Made by a program: the position numbers and the translations under genes | Notes under the pieces: model-generated | What the model was told of the DNA's origin: nothing | Database searches by the model: none | Seen by the model: only the letters and a program-made list of their open reading frames with translations | Assembly (NCBI GenBank): GCA_024684815.1 | Contig: JAIKWL010000084.1 | Location: 24,002 to 88,001 of the forward strand | DNA: 64,000 nt | Source: Saccharofermentans sp. | GTDB taxonomy: Bacteria; Bacillota; Clostridia; Saccharofermentanales; Saccharofermentanaceae | Direction of reading: 5' to 3' | Shown: one piece after another, positions 8,822 through 18,172 of the stretch | How the letters are laid out: each line of letters starts with the position of its first letter | Numbering within the stretch: the first letter of the stretch is position 1

Positions 8822-11746
8822 ATGTATTGTCCTAATTGTGGAAAAGAACTTAACAACAAGCAGAAGTTTTGCGGCGGATGCGGAAGCGATGTTTCCGGTC
8901 TGTGGCAGCAGGCAGCTGTTCCCGCTCCTGTTGAACCGGTAACAGTTCCGGCTGCAGGTCCTGCAGCTCCGGCACCTGTTATGACAGCACCCGGAGAGAC
9001 AGAGGTTCTTGCTCCTGTTGAAACTGCTCCCGCTGCAGCACCTGCACCGGCTCCTGCTCCTGCACCTGCTCCTGTTGAATATGCTCCCGTTGCAGCTTCG
9101 GTACCTGCTCCTGCACCTGCACCGGCTCCCGGTCCTGCTCCTGCACCTGTTTCCGCTTCTGCTTTCGGTGAAGCTTTCAATCCGCCGATAGTCCAGAATC
9201 CTCAGCCTGCAGTCAATCCCGAACCTCCGAAGAAAAAGAAGAAGGGATTGATAGGCCTTATCATCGGCATTTCTGCAGGCGGACTTGTACTGCTTGCAGG
9301 TATCATTATTGCAGCCGCAGTAATAATCAACAATATATCTTCACCTACTGAGACAACTGAACGTACCAGACGCACGACCAGAGCGACTACCGCGACAACA
9401 ACACCTGCCGAGGTGGAAGTTTCCAGGACGGTTATGGTCTATGCCATAGGAACAGACCTTGAATCGCAGGGATCTCTTTTGTCTGCCGACGTTAAGGAGA
9501 TGATGGCGGCAAATCCGGGCAAGTCAGTCAATATTGTCCTTCAGACCGGCGGATGTTCCTATTTCAGGAACAACTATATGGAGAACGGTGTTTCACAGCG
9601 TTTCTCGATCATTAACGGTGAGATCAATGAACTTGATAATCTCGGCGATGTCAGCATGGTCGAACCGGAGTCATTAGAAGATTTTATTAAGTTCGCTAAA
9701 AAAGAATATCCGGCCGAGAACTATATCCTTGTTTTGTGGGATCACGGCGGCGGAGTCCCTCTGGGCTTCGGTTTTGACGAACTCCATGACGGAATCCTGA
9801 CAGAGACAGAGATCGCTCAAGCAATCGGCAATTGCGATGTCGAATTCGAATCCATCATCTTTAATGCATGCCTCATGGGATCTCTTGAGGTTGCAAAAGC
9901 GCTTGATCCTTATACGGAATACATCGTTGCCGCAGAGAGCCCTACATTGGGAAGTGCATACTATGATGTCGGTATCAATTACACGAACTTCATCAATTTT
10001 ATCGGCAAGGATTTTGACGGAAATGCAAAGGACTATACCGAATTTATCGTAAGGGATTACATGGATACTATCGAGAGCACTGAACAGGCTACCGGTTATT
10101 TCGGTATAGACACATGTATGTCTGCTATCGATACCGACAATATCGAAGAGGTCTTCCAGGCCTATGAGAGATTCATAGCTGCTCTGGATAAGAGAGTGTT
10201 CGATCAGAACGGATATGCGGAATATATTCAGTTAAGAGATACATGCGGAAGCTTTGAATCAACGGATTCCGTAGATCTTACGACTCTTGCGAGCAAATAT
10301 ATCAACTGCGGTGACAGGGAGATAGAGTCAGCTGCAAGTACTCTTATAAACGAGGTAGGAAACTGTGTATTTACCGAGAGCAACAACTCCTACACTTATG
10401 CTCACGGCATGACGGCATATGCTCCTTACCTTTATCCCCAGTTCTACGATGAAGCGAGACAGACATTTATAGCATTAGGCTACAGCGATACAACCGTCGC
10501 ATTCTACGATAAGTTTGTAAGTGAGGAGCTTTATATCCTTAATCTGGTCAGTTATGCCGGCGACTGGTATGTCCAGCCTTCCGATGCCGGAAACATGGAG
10601 ACAGGAGAGCTTTACGATATTTCCGATCTCATAGTTGATATGGACGGATATGAAGCTATAGCTTTGGCAGAAGAAGATTGGGATATCATCCGTGAAGTTA
10701 AGGTGACGCTTGCTTACATTGATCCTGATGAGGATTCAAAGATCTACTACCTTGGTACGGATAACCAGTATACGGTTGACAGCAACGGATATATCATCCT
10801 TCAGAATCCCACAAAGTGGGTCTTCTTCAAAGGCTTTGGTTTTGTTACCTGCGAGTGCCTCAAGTACAATGTTTCCGATGACGGCAAGTGGTCGAAATAT
10901 CTCGGTGCTGAGGCTCTGGTAAACGGACAGCCTGCTTATGTTGTTATAGCGTTTAACTCCGACAGCCCCGACGGTGAGATACTCGGATTCTATTATGCGG
11001 ATATCCTTGAAGATACATATGATTCTTCGCAGGGCTGTCAGTTTACCGATGAAGATACGATCCAGTTCGTTGAGGAATATTACGATGTTAACACCGAGGA
11101 GCTTACTTACGATGTACTCGGAGATAAGGCCGTATCCTATGAAGAAGCTGTAAGCCTCTATAAGTATTCAAGAGTTGATTACGGTGACGTTGAAGGTTAT
11201 ATCGGATTCGATATATATGACGTTTATAACAACGACTACAGGATCAAATTAAGACCCGGCACACCGGCTTACGAGATCGATGCTGCAAGAGGTGATAATG
11301 ACGGTTCGTCCAGCGGCAGTGATTACGATGAAGGCACTATCGATGCAACATTCATGGTGGGCTTTGTTAATATCTACGATTGGGGTTGTGATCTTGCATA
11401 CGGTGAATGTGACTGGATATCTTATAACGATGAGATGAAAGAGGATTCCGTTTATTATACCGGTACGGATGCTCTGTCACTTACGTTTGAAGTGGATTCA
11501 TCAGCTGATGATAAATATTCCTATTCGTTCTACTACAGCAGCGATAACATGTTTTCTGAAAAAGAATTGTCACAATCCATCTACAGCGGAACATGCAGTC
11601 CTGTAAGTGAAAACGGCAGTTACTACTATCACTTTGATTATCCGGCCGGTTCAAACGGAATGGAGGCAGGATATTATATCCTTGCCATAAACAACGGAGA
11701 CAGTGAGGACAGGGTAATCCTTGCAGTTTGCCAGGTTGTTGACTGA
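8822..11746 (+). CDS. Zinc-ribbon, Pro/Ala-linker, membrane-anchored clostripain-like (C11) peptidase
   Basis: The 974-residue protein starts with a double-CxxC zinc ribbon (MYCPNCGKEL...FCGGCG), then a ~90-residue Pro/Ala-rich linker, a basic stop (KKKKK), one transmembrane helix (~142-170) and a Thr-rich spacer. A C11 cysteine peptidase domain follows (~200-560). The catalytic pair is visible: His308 in LVLWDHGGG and Cys350 in IIFNACLMGS. The last ~400 residues are acidic, Tyr-rich and unrecognised. The topology suggests a cytoplasmic ribbon and an extracellular peptidase. C11 enzymes usually cleave after Arg or Lys; the substrate here is unknown. It is 19 bases after fprA and 23 before ilvB. 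Confidence 0.85.
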   Translation: MYCPNCGKELNNKQKFCGGCGSDVSGLWQQAAVPAPVEPVTVPAAGPAAPAPVMTAPGETEVLAPVETAPAAAPAPAPAPAPAPVEYAPVAASVPAPAPAPAPGPAPAPVSASAFGEAFNPPIVQNPQPAVNPEPPKKKKKGLIGLIIGISAGGLVLLAGIIIAAAVIINNISSPTETTERTRRTTRATTATTTPAEVEVSRTVMVYAIGTDLESQGSLLSADVKEMMAANPGKSVNIVLQTGGCSYFRNNYMENGVSQRFSIINGEINELDNLGDVSMVEPESLEDFIKFAKKEYPAENYILVLWDHGGGVPLGFGFDELHDGILTETEIAQAIGNCDVEFESIIFNACLMGSLEVAKALDPYTEYIVAAESPTLGSAYYDVGINYTNFINFIGKDFDGNAKDYTEFIVRDYMDTIESTEQATGYFGIDTCMSAIDTDNIEEVFQAYERFIAALDKRVFDQNGYAEYIQLRDTCGSFESTDSVDLTTLASKYINCGDREIESAASTLINEVGNCVFTESNNSYTYAHGMTAYAPYLYPQFYDEARQTFIALGYSDTTVAFYDKFVSEELYILNLVSYAGDWYVQPSDAGNMETGELYDISDLIVDMDGYEAIALAEEDWDIIREVKVTLAYIDPDEDSKIYYLGTDNQYTVDSNGYIILQNPTKWVFFKGFGFVTCECLKYNVSDDGKWSKYLGAEALVNGQPAYVVIAFNSDSPDGEILGFYYADILEDTYDSSQGCQFTDEDTIQFVEEYYDVNTEELTYDVLGDKAVSYEEAVSLYKYSRVDYGDVEGYIGFDIYDVYNNDYRIKLRPGTPAYEIDAARGDNDGSSSGSDYDEGTIDATFMVGFVNIYDWGCDLAYGECDWISYNDEMKEDSVYYTGTDALSLTFEVDSSADDKYSYSFYYSSDNMFSEKELSQSIYSGTCSPVSENGSYYYHFDYPAGSNGMEAGYYILAINNGDSEDRVILAVCQVVD

Positions 11747-11769
11747 TATTATTTTGAGGTGATTCGAAA

Positions 11770-13452
11770 ATGAAGATGACCGGAGCACAGATACTTGTCG
11801 AAACCTTGATTGAACAAGGTGTTGATACCGTGTTCGGTTTTCCGGGCGGAATGGTCGTGGATATCTATGACAAACTCTACGACAAACAGGATAAGATAAG
11901 ACATATCCTTACGGCGCATGAGGAAGGCGCTGTCCACGCTGCTGACGGTTATGCGAGAGCTACAGGCAAGACAGGCGTTGTCATAGCAACATCCGGTCCC
12001 GGCGCGACAAATCTCGTTACCGGGATCGCAACCGCATATCTGGATTCGATCCCTCTTGTTGCGATAACAGGAAACGTAAGAAATTCCATGATCGGAAGAG
12101 ACTCATTCCAGGAGATCGATATCACCGGAATAACTCTTCCCATCACAAAGCACAATTTCTTTGTTCATAAGGTATCCAAGCTTGCTGATGTTGTGCGCAA
12201 AGCCTTTGAGCTTGCACAGTCAGGAAGACCGGGTCCTGTCCTCATCGATATCCCTAAAGATGTTCAGGAAGCTGTTTTCGATTACAAAAAGCAGCCTGTT
12301 ATCAAGACCGAACCGATACCGTGCTGTGATGATGAAGATATAAAGAAAGCTGTAAAGCTTATAAAGGAATCCAAGAGACCTTATATCTATTTCGGCGGCG
12401 GTGCTGTAAGGACTTCGATCGGTGAAGATATAGTGAGGCTTGCCGATAAGATAGATGCCGTCATCGGATGCTCCATGATGGGTCTTTCGGAGATCCCTTC
12501 AGATTCCCCGAGATTTCTCGGAATGCAGGGAATGCACGGAAGATATGCATCTTCTGTCGCTCTTGCCAAAGCAGATCTCATTATCGCCTTGGGCGTAAGG
12601 TTTTCAGACAGGGCAACCGGAAAGACGGAGAAGTTCTCGCTCTCGGCTGCGAAGATCCATGTTGACTGTGACCGTGCCGAGATAGGCAAGAACGTTCCGG
12701 TGGATCTCGGTATCTGTTGTGATATCAAAGACTTCGTTGACCGTCTTATCAAGGCAGCTCCGCAGCGTAAGAATGCAGAGTGGATAAGAAAGGTCGAGGA
12801 TCTTCAAAAGAGAGAAGCTGATGCTTATGAAGGTCTGCCGTTCCTCCCGAGGGATGCGGTCAATATCATCTCTGATAACGTAAGACCTGATACGAGACTT
12901 GTAACCGATGTCGGACAGCATCAGTGCTGGACAGCGCAGTTCTTTAAGTTCAGGAATAAGCGCACCTGGATCACATCAGGCGGTCTTGGCACTATGGGCT
13001 TCGGCTTAGGTGCAGCGATCGGAAGTTCTATCGCGACAAACACAAGAAGTGTTCTTATTACCGGTGACGGAAGTTTCGGTATGTGCCTTAATGAACTTGC
13101 GACAGCGGTAACATACAACATTCCCGTTACGATAATTATCTTCAATAACCATGCACTTGGCATGGTCAGACAATGGCAGAAAGTGTTTTTCAACGGAAGA
13201 TATTCGAATACGGATCTTGACCGTAAAACTGATTTTGTAAAGCTTGCGCAGGCATTCGGAGCAAAGGGTTATAAGGCGACCGATAAAGAGTCTTTTGAAG
13301 AAGCATTCAAAAAAGCTTACAAAGTAAAAGGTCCTGCCGTGATCGACCTTGCCATCAAGACGGACAGTCTGGTTCTTCCCATGCTCAAGCCCGGCGGAAC
13401 ATTCAATAATCTGATCTTAAGAAGGGAGGATATCAGCGATGCCGAAAAATAA
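11770..13452 (+). CDS. ilvB: Acetolactate synthase, large (catalytic) subunit
   Basis: Condenses two pyruvates to acetolactate, or pyruvate with 2-ketobutyrate, as the first common step of valine, leucine and isoleucine synthesis; it uses thiamine diphosphate and FAD. The 560 residues show the catalytic Glu region (AHEEGAVHAADGYARATG), the central FAD domain and the ThDP motif GDGSFGM ending in NNHALGM. The start is ATG with GAGGTG at 11755-11760. The 3' end overlaps ilvN by 14 bases. There is no T-box or leader peptide in the 23 bases upstream. Confidence 0.97.
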   Translation: MKMTGAQILVETLIEQGVDTVFGFPGGMVVDIYDKLYDKQDKIRHILTAHEEGAVHAADGYARATGKTGVVIATSGPGATNLVTGIATAYLDSIPLVAITGNVRNSMIGRDSFQEIDITGITLPITKHNFFVHKVSKLADVVRKAFELAQSGRPGPVLIDIPKDVQEAVFDYKKQPVIKTEPIPCCDDEDIKKAVKLIKESKRPYIYFGGGAVRTSIGEDIVRLADKIDAVIGCSMMGLSEIPSDSPRFLGMQGMHGRYASSVALAKADLIIALGVRFSDRATGKTEKFSLSAAKIHVDCDRAEIGKNVPVDLGICCDIKDFVDRLIKAAPQRKNAEWIRKVEDLQKREADAYEGLPFLPRDAVNIISDNVRPDTRLVTDVGQHQCWTAQFFKFRNKRTWITSGGLGTMGFGLGAAIGSSIATNTRSVLITGDGSFGMCLNELATAVTYNIPVTIIIFNNHALGMVRQWQKVFFNGRYSNTDLDRKTDFVKLAQAFGAKGYKATDKESFEEAFKKAYKVKGPAVIDLAIKTDSLVLPMLKPGGTFNNLILRREDISDAEK

Positions 13453-13951
13453 GATAATAATTGCCATCTATGTTGATAACCAGTATGGTGTCCTCTCACG
13501 TGTAACCGCTATGTTCACAAGGAGAGGTTACAACATTGATTCATTAACGGTAGGTGAGACCGAATCGCCTGAGTATTCGCGTATTACTATCACGCTGACT
13601 GCTGAAAAGAATGACAAGGACCAGGTGGTCTCACAGCTGCGTAAGTTGTATAACGTCAAGAAAGTTATAGTACTCTCAACGGAAGACTGTATCAAGAGAG
13701 AACTTCTTTTGATCAAGGTCAGGAACACCGAGCAGCAGCATGCGGATATAGTTGAAGCTACCAATATCTTCCGCACTAAGATAATCGACTTTACTGATGA
13801 GGCTATCAGTATAGAAGCCACAGGGGACAGTCAGAAGATAGATGCCTTTATCGAGTACATGAAGAAATTCGAGATCATAGAGATGTGCCGTACGGGCATC
13901 GTTGCTCTCGACCGGGGCGGTACTAATATCTGGTCTGAACACGAAGACTGA
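13439..13951 (+). CDS. ilvN: Acetolactate synthase, small (regulatory) subunit
   Basis: This 170-residue ACT-domain protein activates the large subunit and usually confers feedback inhibition by valine. The N-terminal ACT motif is YVDNQYGVLSRVTAMFTRRG with NIDSLTVGETE, and the C-terminal ALS_ss domain is complete. It starts inside the end of ilvB (14-base overlap) behind AGGGAGG-like sequence, so the two subunits are translationally coupled. No clear terminator follows before hpf. Confidence 0.96.
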   Translation: MPKNKIIIAIYVDNQYGVLSRVTAMFTRRGYNIDSLTVGETESPEYSRITITLTAEKNDKDQVVSQLRKLYNVKKVIVLSTEDCIKRELLLIKVRNTEQQHADIVEATNIFRTKIIDFTDEAISIEATGDSQKIDAFIEYMKKFEIIEMCRTGIVALDRGGTNIWSEHED

Positions 13952-13983
13952 TACAAACAAATTAATACAAATTTAATCAAAAT

Positions 13984-14051
13984 ACTCCCTTCAATGCTTT
14001 ATAATTAAATCAAAGGTCAAAGCCTTTTGAAACTTCAAAACGGAAGGGAGT
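13984..14051 (+). promoter_or_regulatory. hpf promoter -10 and SD-sequestering inverted repeat
   Basis: ACTCCCTTC (13984-13992) is the exact complement of the hpf Shine-Dalgarno segment GAAGGGAGT (14043-14051). A TATAAT (14000-14005) lies between the arms, with only a poor -35. Transcripts reading through from ilvN would contain both arms and could hide the ribosome site; transcripts from the local promoter would lack the upstream arm. The inverted repeat is directly visible, its function is inferred. Confidence 0.45.
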
Positions 14052-14057
14052 GATTTT

Positions 14058-14600
14058 ATGAAGATCACTACACAGGGAAACGGGATCCGCATCGGTAACA
14101 GACTTGAGGACAAGATCGCTTCTAAGATGTCGAAGTTCGACAAATACTTCGGTGATGAAGGTACCCTCAATGTAAGAATCAGACCTGAAGGACCCGATAT
14201 GGTAGTTGAGATTACCATGGAGTTTGGCGGAAAGATCTTAAGAGCAGAGGCATGTGATGAAGACATCCTTACAGCTGTAGACAGAACCGTTGACAAGCTC
14301 GAATCTCAGATCAGAAGACAGAAGACCAAGTTCCTCAAGAAGAAGAAGGATTATCCGGGAATCGTAAGTTATCTTGAAGAAGACGGCGGCGCAGACTTTG
14401 ATCTCGTTGAAGAGAATGAAGCAAAGATCACAAAGCGCAAGCAGTTTGCTTTAAGACCGATGACATCCGAAGATGCTATTCTCCAGCTCGAGATGTTAGG
14501 ACATGACTTCTTTGTATATCTTGACAGTGATACAAATTCTGTCTGCGTAGTTTACAAGAGATATGACGGCGGATATGGTCTGCTTGAACCCGAATATTGA
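14058..14600 (+). CDS. hpf: Long-form ribosome hibernation promoting factor
   Basis: Binds the 30S decoding region and, through its C-terminal domain, pairs ribosomes into inactive 100S dimers during stationary phase or stress. The 180-residue length is that of the long form: an N-terminal RaiA-like domain (~1-105, beginning MKITTQGNGIRIG) and a C-terminal dimerisation domain (RKQFALRPMTSEDAILQLEM to the end), joined by a linker. GGAAGGGAGTG precedes the ATG. A strong bidirectional terminator follows, so it is a single-gene unit or the end of the ilv run. Confidence 0.95.
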   Translation: MKITTQGNGIRIGNRLEDKIASKMSKFDKYFGDEGTLNVRIRPEGPDMVVEITMEFGGKILRAEACDEDILTAVDRTVDKLESQIRRQKTKFLKKKKDYPGIVSYLEEDGGADFDLVEENEAKITKRKQFALRPMTSEDAILQLEMLGHDFFVYLDSDTNSVCVVYKRYDGGYGLLEPEY

Positions 14601-14625
14601 TATTAACCGGCAATTGAATTCCCCG

Positions 14626-14655
14626 GAGGCTGCCTTAGGGCAGCCTCTTTATTTC
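14626..14655. terminator. Bidirectional intrinsic terminator between hpf and the GT-C gene
   Basis: GAGGCTGCC (14626-14634) pairs with GGCAGCCTC (14639-14647) across a 4-base loop, followed by TTTATTT. It serves hpf from the left and sits right at the stop codon of the leftward membrane protein gene. Confidence 0.9.
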
Positions 14656-16040
14656 TGAGGTGCTTCTTCTTTTTCAGATCCGCTTTTCGAGGAAAAGATC
14701 CGCTCAAATGCCAGACCTGCCCATATCATTACGATCAGCAATGCAAAAGGATAGCACGGAACATTAAGCCTGTGAAATTCAGCCGGCCCGGCTAGAATGT
14801 TGACAGCTGACTGACCTGCTATTATCAGAGTTATGATCAGTTCGGACTTCAGGAACTTCTTTTTTATTGCTGCTGCGGTTATGCCAATAAAAGATAATAG
14901 GACAACGAAATACACGAAGTTGATGTTGAAGTCCATCAGATCACCGGGCCATAGGAGTTTTTTGTTTGCATCATCTTTCAGAAAATATGAATCGTTTGAA
15001 AGATTATATTCCATGTTGTTATATCCCATGGTAAAGACCTTTTTTGCAAGATAATATGCATACTGCGAGCGGTTGGAACTGATCGCTTCTTTTGAAAAAC
15101 TGATGATCTGTTCGCGCTCTATTGGAGAGTCCATATAAAGTGAAGCAGTGTCGATCGCTGCAGCTAAAGGACTTTCTCCTTCATCAAGTTTGGATTGGAT
15201 CGTATAGCATATATCCGGATCTGTAGCGCCCTGCCATATATCTGCCTGAACGACATCATAGAACTTATTCATTTCCGACACATAACTTAATCCGAAGAAT
15301 CCGTTATAAAGCCTGTTCATTTCCATATACCCGAATAAAACAGCCAGGCATAATGCAAAGCAAACAGGAGGTATGATATTTCTTTTTGCTTTCTGTTTCG
15401 TGGAGATAATCCTGACCAGCCATATTATTCCGGCGATAAATGCAACAACAAACAAGAAAACGGAAGAAGGGCGTAAGAGAGTAAGGATAAGTGACAGGAT
15501 TATGCAGCATGAGTAATGTCTGATCTTCCACTCCCTTAAGAAAAGCACGAGAAGATAAGCGAAAAGCACCATCCCGCTTACAGAAAATGATTCTGTCAGC
15601 ATAAGGAAATTGAATCCGGCAACGGGAGACATACATCCGTAAAAGATCGTGCCGGCAGCTCTGATGACATGATTCGAAGTAAATAAAGAAATGAGCCTGA
15701 AAAATATGAAGATGCTGATATAAAAGACCGCGATCTGTATACCGACACTGAGTTCATTCACATGCTCGGAAGTGATCTTATTGCATATGTGCAGGAACAA
15801 AGGATATACGGGAGTCCTTAACAGATCCGGATGCCCCTTTAAAATGTTGTCTGCAGCTGTGAAATATGATGCCGTGTCGTAAAGGGATATTGCATTGAAT
15901 TGTCTGTAATAGAAGAATCCGTAAATAAGATCGAACACAAACGCAATAATGAATGACAGAGGAAAAAGGTCTTTGATCTTAGATGATTTGACGCCGGTCT
16001 TATGTTCTTTGCCGTCATCTTTTCTCATGCTGTCAGACAT
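14649..16040 (-). CDS. Multi-pass membrane protein, GT-C-like glycosyltransferase
   Basis: The 463-residue protein has a charged Lys-rich N-terminus and about ten membrane segments. The first outer loop contains LYDTASYFTAADNIL followed by DLLRTPVYPLF, the arrangement of a catalytic Asp and Arg-Thr-Pro-x-Tyr seen in many polyprenyl-phosphate sugar glycosyltransferases. Substrate and acceptor are unknown. A reverse-strand TATAAT (complement of 16091-16096) may be its promoter, but the -35 is poor. The gene stands alone, between the hpf terminator and a divergent YunG-like gene. Confidence 0.65.
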   Translation of the reverse strand: MSDSMRKDDGKEHKTGVKSSKIKDLFPLSFIIAFVFDLIYGFFYYRQFNAISLYDTASYFTAADNILKGHPDLLRTPVYPLFLHICNKITSEHVNELSVGIQIAVFYISIFIFFRLISLFTSNHVIRAAGTIFYGCMSPVAGFNFLMLTESFSVSGMVLFAYLLVLFLREWKIRHYSCCIILSLILTLLRPSSVFLFVVAFIAGIIWLVRIISTKQKAKRNIIPPVCFALCLAVLFGYMEMNRLYNGFFGLSYVSEMNKFYDVVQADIWQGATDPDICYTIQSKLDEGESPLAAAIDTASLYMDSPIEREQIISFSKEAISSNRSQYAYYLAKKVFTMGYNNMEYNLSNDSYFLKDDANKKLLWPGDLMDFNINFVYFVVLLSFIGITAAAIKKKFLKSELIITLIIAGQSAVNILAGPAEFHRLNVPCYPFALLIVMIWAGLAFERIFSSKSGSEKEEAPQK

Positions 16041-16156
16041 ATATGTTTCCCCTTATGGCATCTGAAGATAAACTGTTTTAATTCTACCTGATTATATATG
16101 AAAAATCACAGGTGTGGACACGCACAGATGATCACAAATAATGCGTGAAAGGTGTT

Positions 16157-16185
16157 TTGCATCGCATAAAGTAAATGTGTACCAT
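16157..16185 (+). promoter_or_regulatory. Probable promoter of the YunG-like gene
   Basis: TTGCAT (16157-16162), 17 bases, TACCAT (16180-16185), then AAGGAGAG before the start codon at 16206. The -10 match is modest (four of six). Confidence 0.45.
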
Positions 16186-16205
16186 ATAACAGTAAGGAGA
16201 GCTTT

Positions 16206-16670
16206 ATGGAATACCGGTTTTTGGGACATGAGACGGCTGATAAAGTAAAGCCGCTGAACAGAAGTGAATACGATATCGGTTCACTTCTTGATCTTTATGA
16301 TGTTTTATCAGACGGCATCTGGAGGATAGAGACATGTGCGCCGAGAATGAGAACTGACTGGAGTCCCGGGAACAGGACTTTAGGTCAATGTTCGATCACG
16401 GCATTTCTTGTTCAGGATATTTTCGGAGGGGAAGTATACGGAATATTGCTGCCGGACGGAAACTATCACTGCTATAACTTTATTGACGGAAAGCAGTACG
16501 ACCTGACGATAGAGCAATTCGGTGATAAAGCTTCAGAGCTTGCTTACGATAATACGAATCCCCAGAGCCGCGAAGCGCATTTTGCAAAACAGGAAAAATA
16601 CGGCAGATATATTCTCCTTAAAGACCTTTTGAAGCAGGCTTCAGGCCATAAGCAACTGCACGATCTGTAA
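16206..16670 (+). CDS. Small YunG-like protein
   Basis: This 154-residue soluble protein has the sequence WSPGNRTLGQCSITAFLVQD, then HCYNFIDGKQYDLTIEQFGD. The combination (W-S-P, G-Q-C-x-x-T-A, later H and D near a DLT segment) resembles the YunG family, whose members have a cysteine-protease-like Cys/His/Asp arrangement but no established activity. The assignment is from motif memory only. It has its own likely promoter and is followed 78 bases later by a deacetylase gene. Confidence 0.55.
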   Translation: MEYRFLGHETADKVKPLNRSEYDIGSLLDLYDVLSDGIWRIETCAPRMRTDWSPGNRTLGQCSITAFLVQDIFGGEVYGILLPDGNYHCYNFIDGKQYDLTIEQFGDKASELAYDNTNPQSREAHFAKQEKYGRYILLKDLLKQASGHKQLHDL

Positions 16671-16748
16671 CACAATTGTTCCACAAGCGTTTTTTTGTCT
16701 GTGATAAACTGAAAACGGGATTTTAGGACTTTTCTTAAGGAGAACATT

Positions 16749-18155
16749 ATGGGAAAGTCGGTTTTTGCTGTTTTTATAATGGCAGTCATTACGGCTGTCT
16801 TGAGTATTGTGGCCCGGGATTGTAATGTAAGATCCGGTGCTAACAGAGGATGGGTTCATTCCGGAGAAGGGTCATATTACTACGATGATGAGGGTGAAGA
16901 ATATTCCGGAATGAAGATAATGCCTGATGACGGAACGAAAAGATATTTCGATGAGGATACTCATATCATGGTCACAGGCGAAGCTGAGATCGAAGGCAAA
17001 AAATATCTCTTCGATGCCGACGGGATCATGCTGACGGGATTTCAGACCGTAAACGGAAATAAAAGATATTACAGCATAGATACGGGAGCCATGAAGACCG
17101 GATGGCATAAGACTGATGCCGGTACATATTACTTTGATGAAGTGACAGGAAATGAAGTATCCGGATGGAACGAGATAGACGGAAAAAAGTATTATTTCTC
17201 AACAGATGACGGAATACTCGCCAAGGGTATGTTCGAAGATGAAGAAGGACAGTATTATGCTGATCCCGACACCGGGGAGATCTCTTCAGGGCTTGAACTG
17301 ATCGACGGCAGGAATTACTGCTTTGATGAGGATACCGGTCTGATGAAAAAAGGCTGGGTCGACATAGACGGTGACAGGTATTTTTTCAACCGGGATACCG
17401 GTGAAGGCGCTGAGGGAATAATAGAACTTGACGGTGCAAGATACGGCTTTATCTCCGGCATGATGATAAGAAACCAGCGTGCAATGGCCGACAGTCATCT
17501 GTATTATTTTGATGAGGACGGAAAGATAGTAAGGGAACTTGACGGCAGCAAACCGTGTGTTGCGCTGACCTACGATGACGGCCCTTCAATGTATACCGAT
17601 TCTATTCTTGATACATTTGAGGAGTATGGACAGAAGTGCACGTTTTTCATTGTCGGAGACAGGATCTCGTGGAATGAGGATGTCACCAGACGTGAAAGCG
17701 AGATGGGATGCGAGCAGGGCAACCATACATACGGACATAACAGGCTTACGAGCCTTGATGCGGAAGGCCAGAAAGATGCGCTTGCAAAGACTGACGATGA
17801 ACTCATAAGAGTTACGGGAAACCCCTCAACATGTTTAAGACCCCCGGAGGGACGCTGGAACGATACTTTGAAGGAAGTATGCGGATGTCCCATCATTCTC
17901 TGGAGCGTGGATTCGCGTGACTGGGAAAGCAGGGATAAGGATAAGATCTGCAACATGATAATCGGCAAAGTAAAAGACGGTGACATTGTTCTCATGCACG
18001 ATCTTTATCAGGCTACTGCCGATGCCACAACGAAGATCGTACCGTCTCTTGTAAATGCCGGATTCCAGCTTGTAACCGTTGAGGAACTCGGACTTCTCAA
18101 GCGGGGCGGACTTGAGGACGGAGTAGTATACTATTCAATAGAAAAACCCGATTGA
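16749..18155 (+). CDS. Polysaccharide deacetylase with N-terminal cell-wall-binding-type repeats
   Basis: The 468 residues comprise a signal anchor (residues ~5-22), about nine ~20-residue repeats (~25-255; pattern G-W-x-x-x-D-G-x-x-Y-Y-F-D-x-x-T-G) like choline/glucan-binding repeats, and a NodB (CE4) domain. Catalytic motifs are present: TYDDGP (metal Asp pair), HTYGH (metal His), RPPEGRW, DSRDW and LMHD. It is expected to act outside the cell, removing N-acetyl groups from peptidoglycan or another polysaccharide, with the repeats holding it to the wall. AAGGAG precedes the ATG. It is followed 17 bases later by an Mbeg1-like gene. Confidence 0.88.
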   Translation: MGKSVFAVFIMAVITAVLSIVARDCNVRSGANRGWVHSGEGSYYYDDEGEEYSGMKIMPDDGTKRYFDEDTHIMVTGEAEIEGKKYLFDADGIMLTGFQTVNGNKRYYSIDTGAMKTGWHKTDAGTYYFDEVTGNEVSGWNEIDGKKYYFSTDDGILAKGMFEDEEGQYYADPDTGEISSGLELIDGRNYCFDEDTGLMKKGWVDIDGDRYFFNRDTGEGAEGIIELDGARYGFISGMMIRNQRAMADSHLYYFDEDGKIVRELDGSKPCVALTYDDGPSMYTDSILDTFEEYGQKCTFFIVGDRISWNEDVTRRESEMGCEQGNHTYGHNRLTSLDAEGQKDALAKTDDELIRVTGNPSTCLRPPEGRWNDTLKEVCGCPIILWSVDSRDWESRDKDKICNMIIGKVKDGDIVLMHDLYQATADATTKIVPSLVNAGFQLVTVEELGLLKRGGLEDGVVYYSIEKPD

Positions 18156-18172
18156 TCTACTTTATTTAAACC

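Noticed and set aside
8722-9180. Reverse-strand Gly/Ala-rich open frame
   Set aside because: It is the shadow of the Pro/Ala-rich linker of the C11 peptidase, with no ribosome site.
11747-11769. T-box or attenuator before ilvB
   Set aside because: The gap is only 23 bases, too short for a leader structure.
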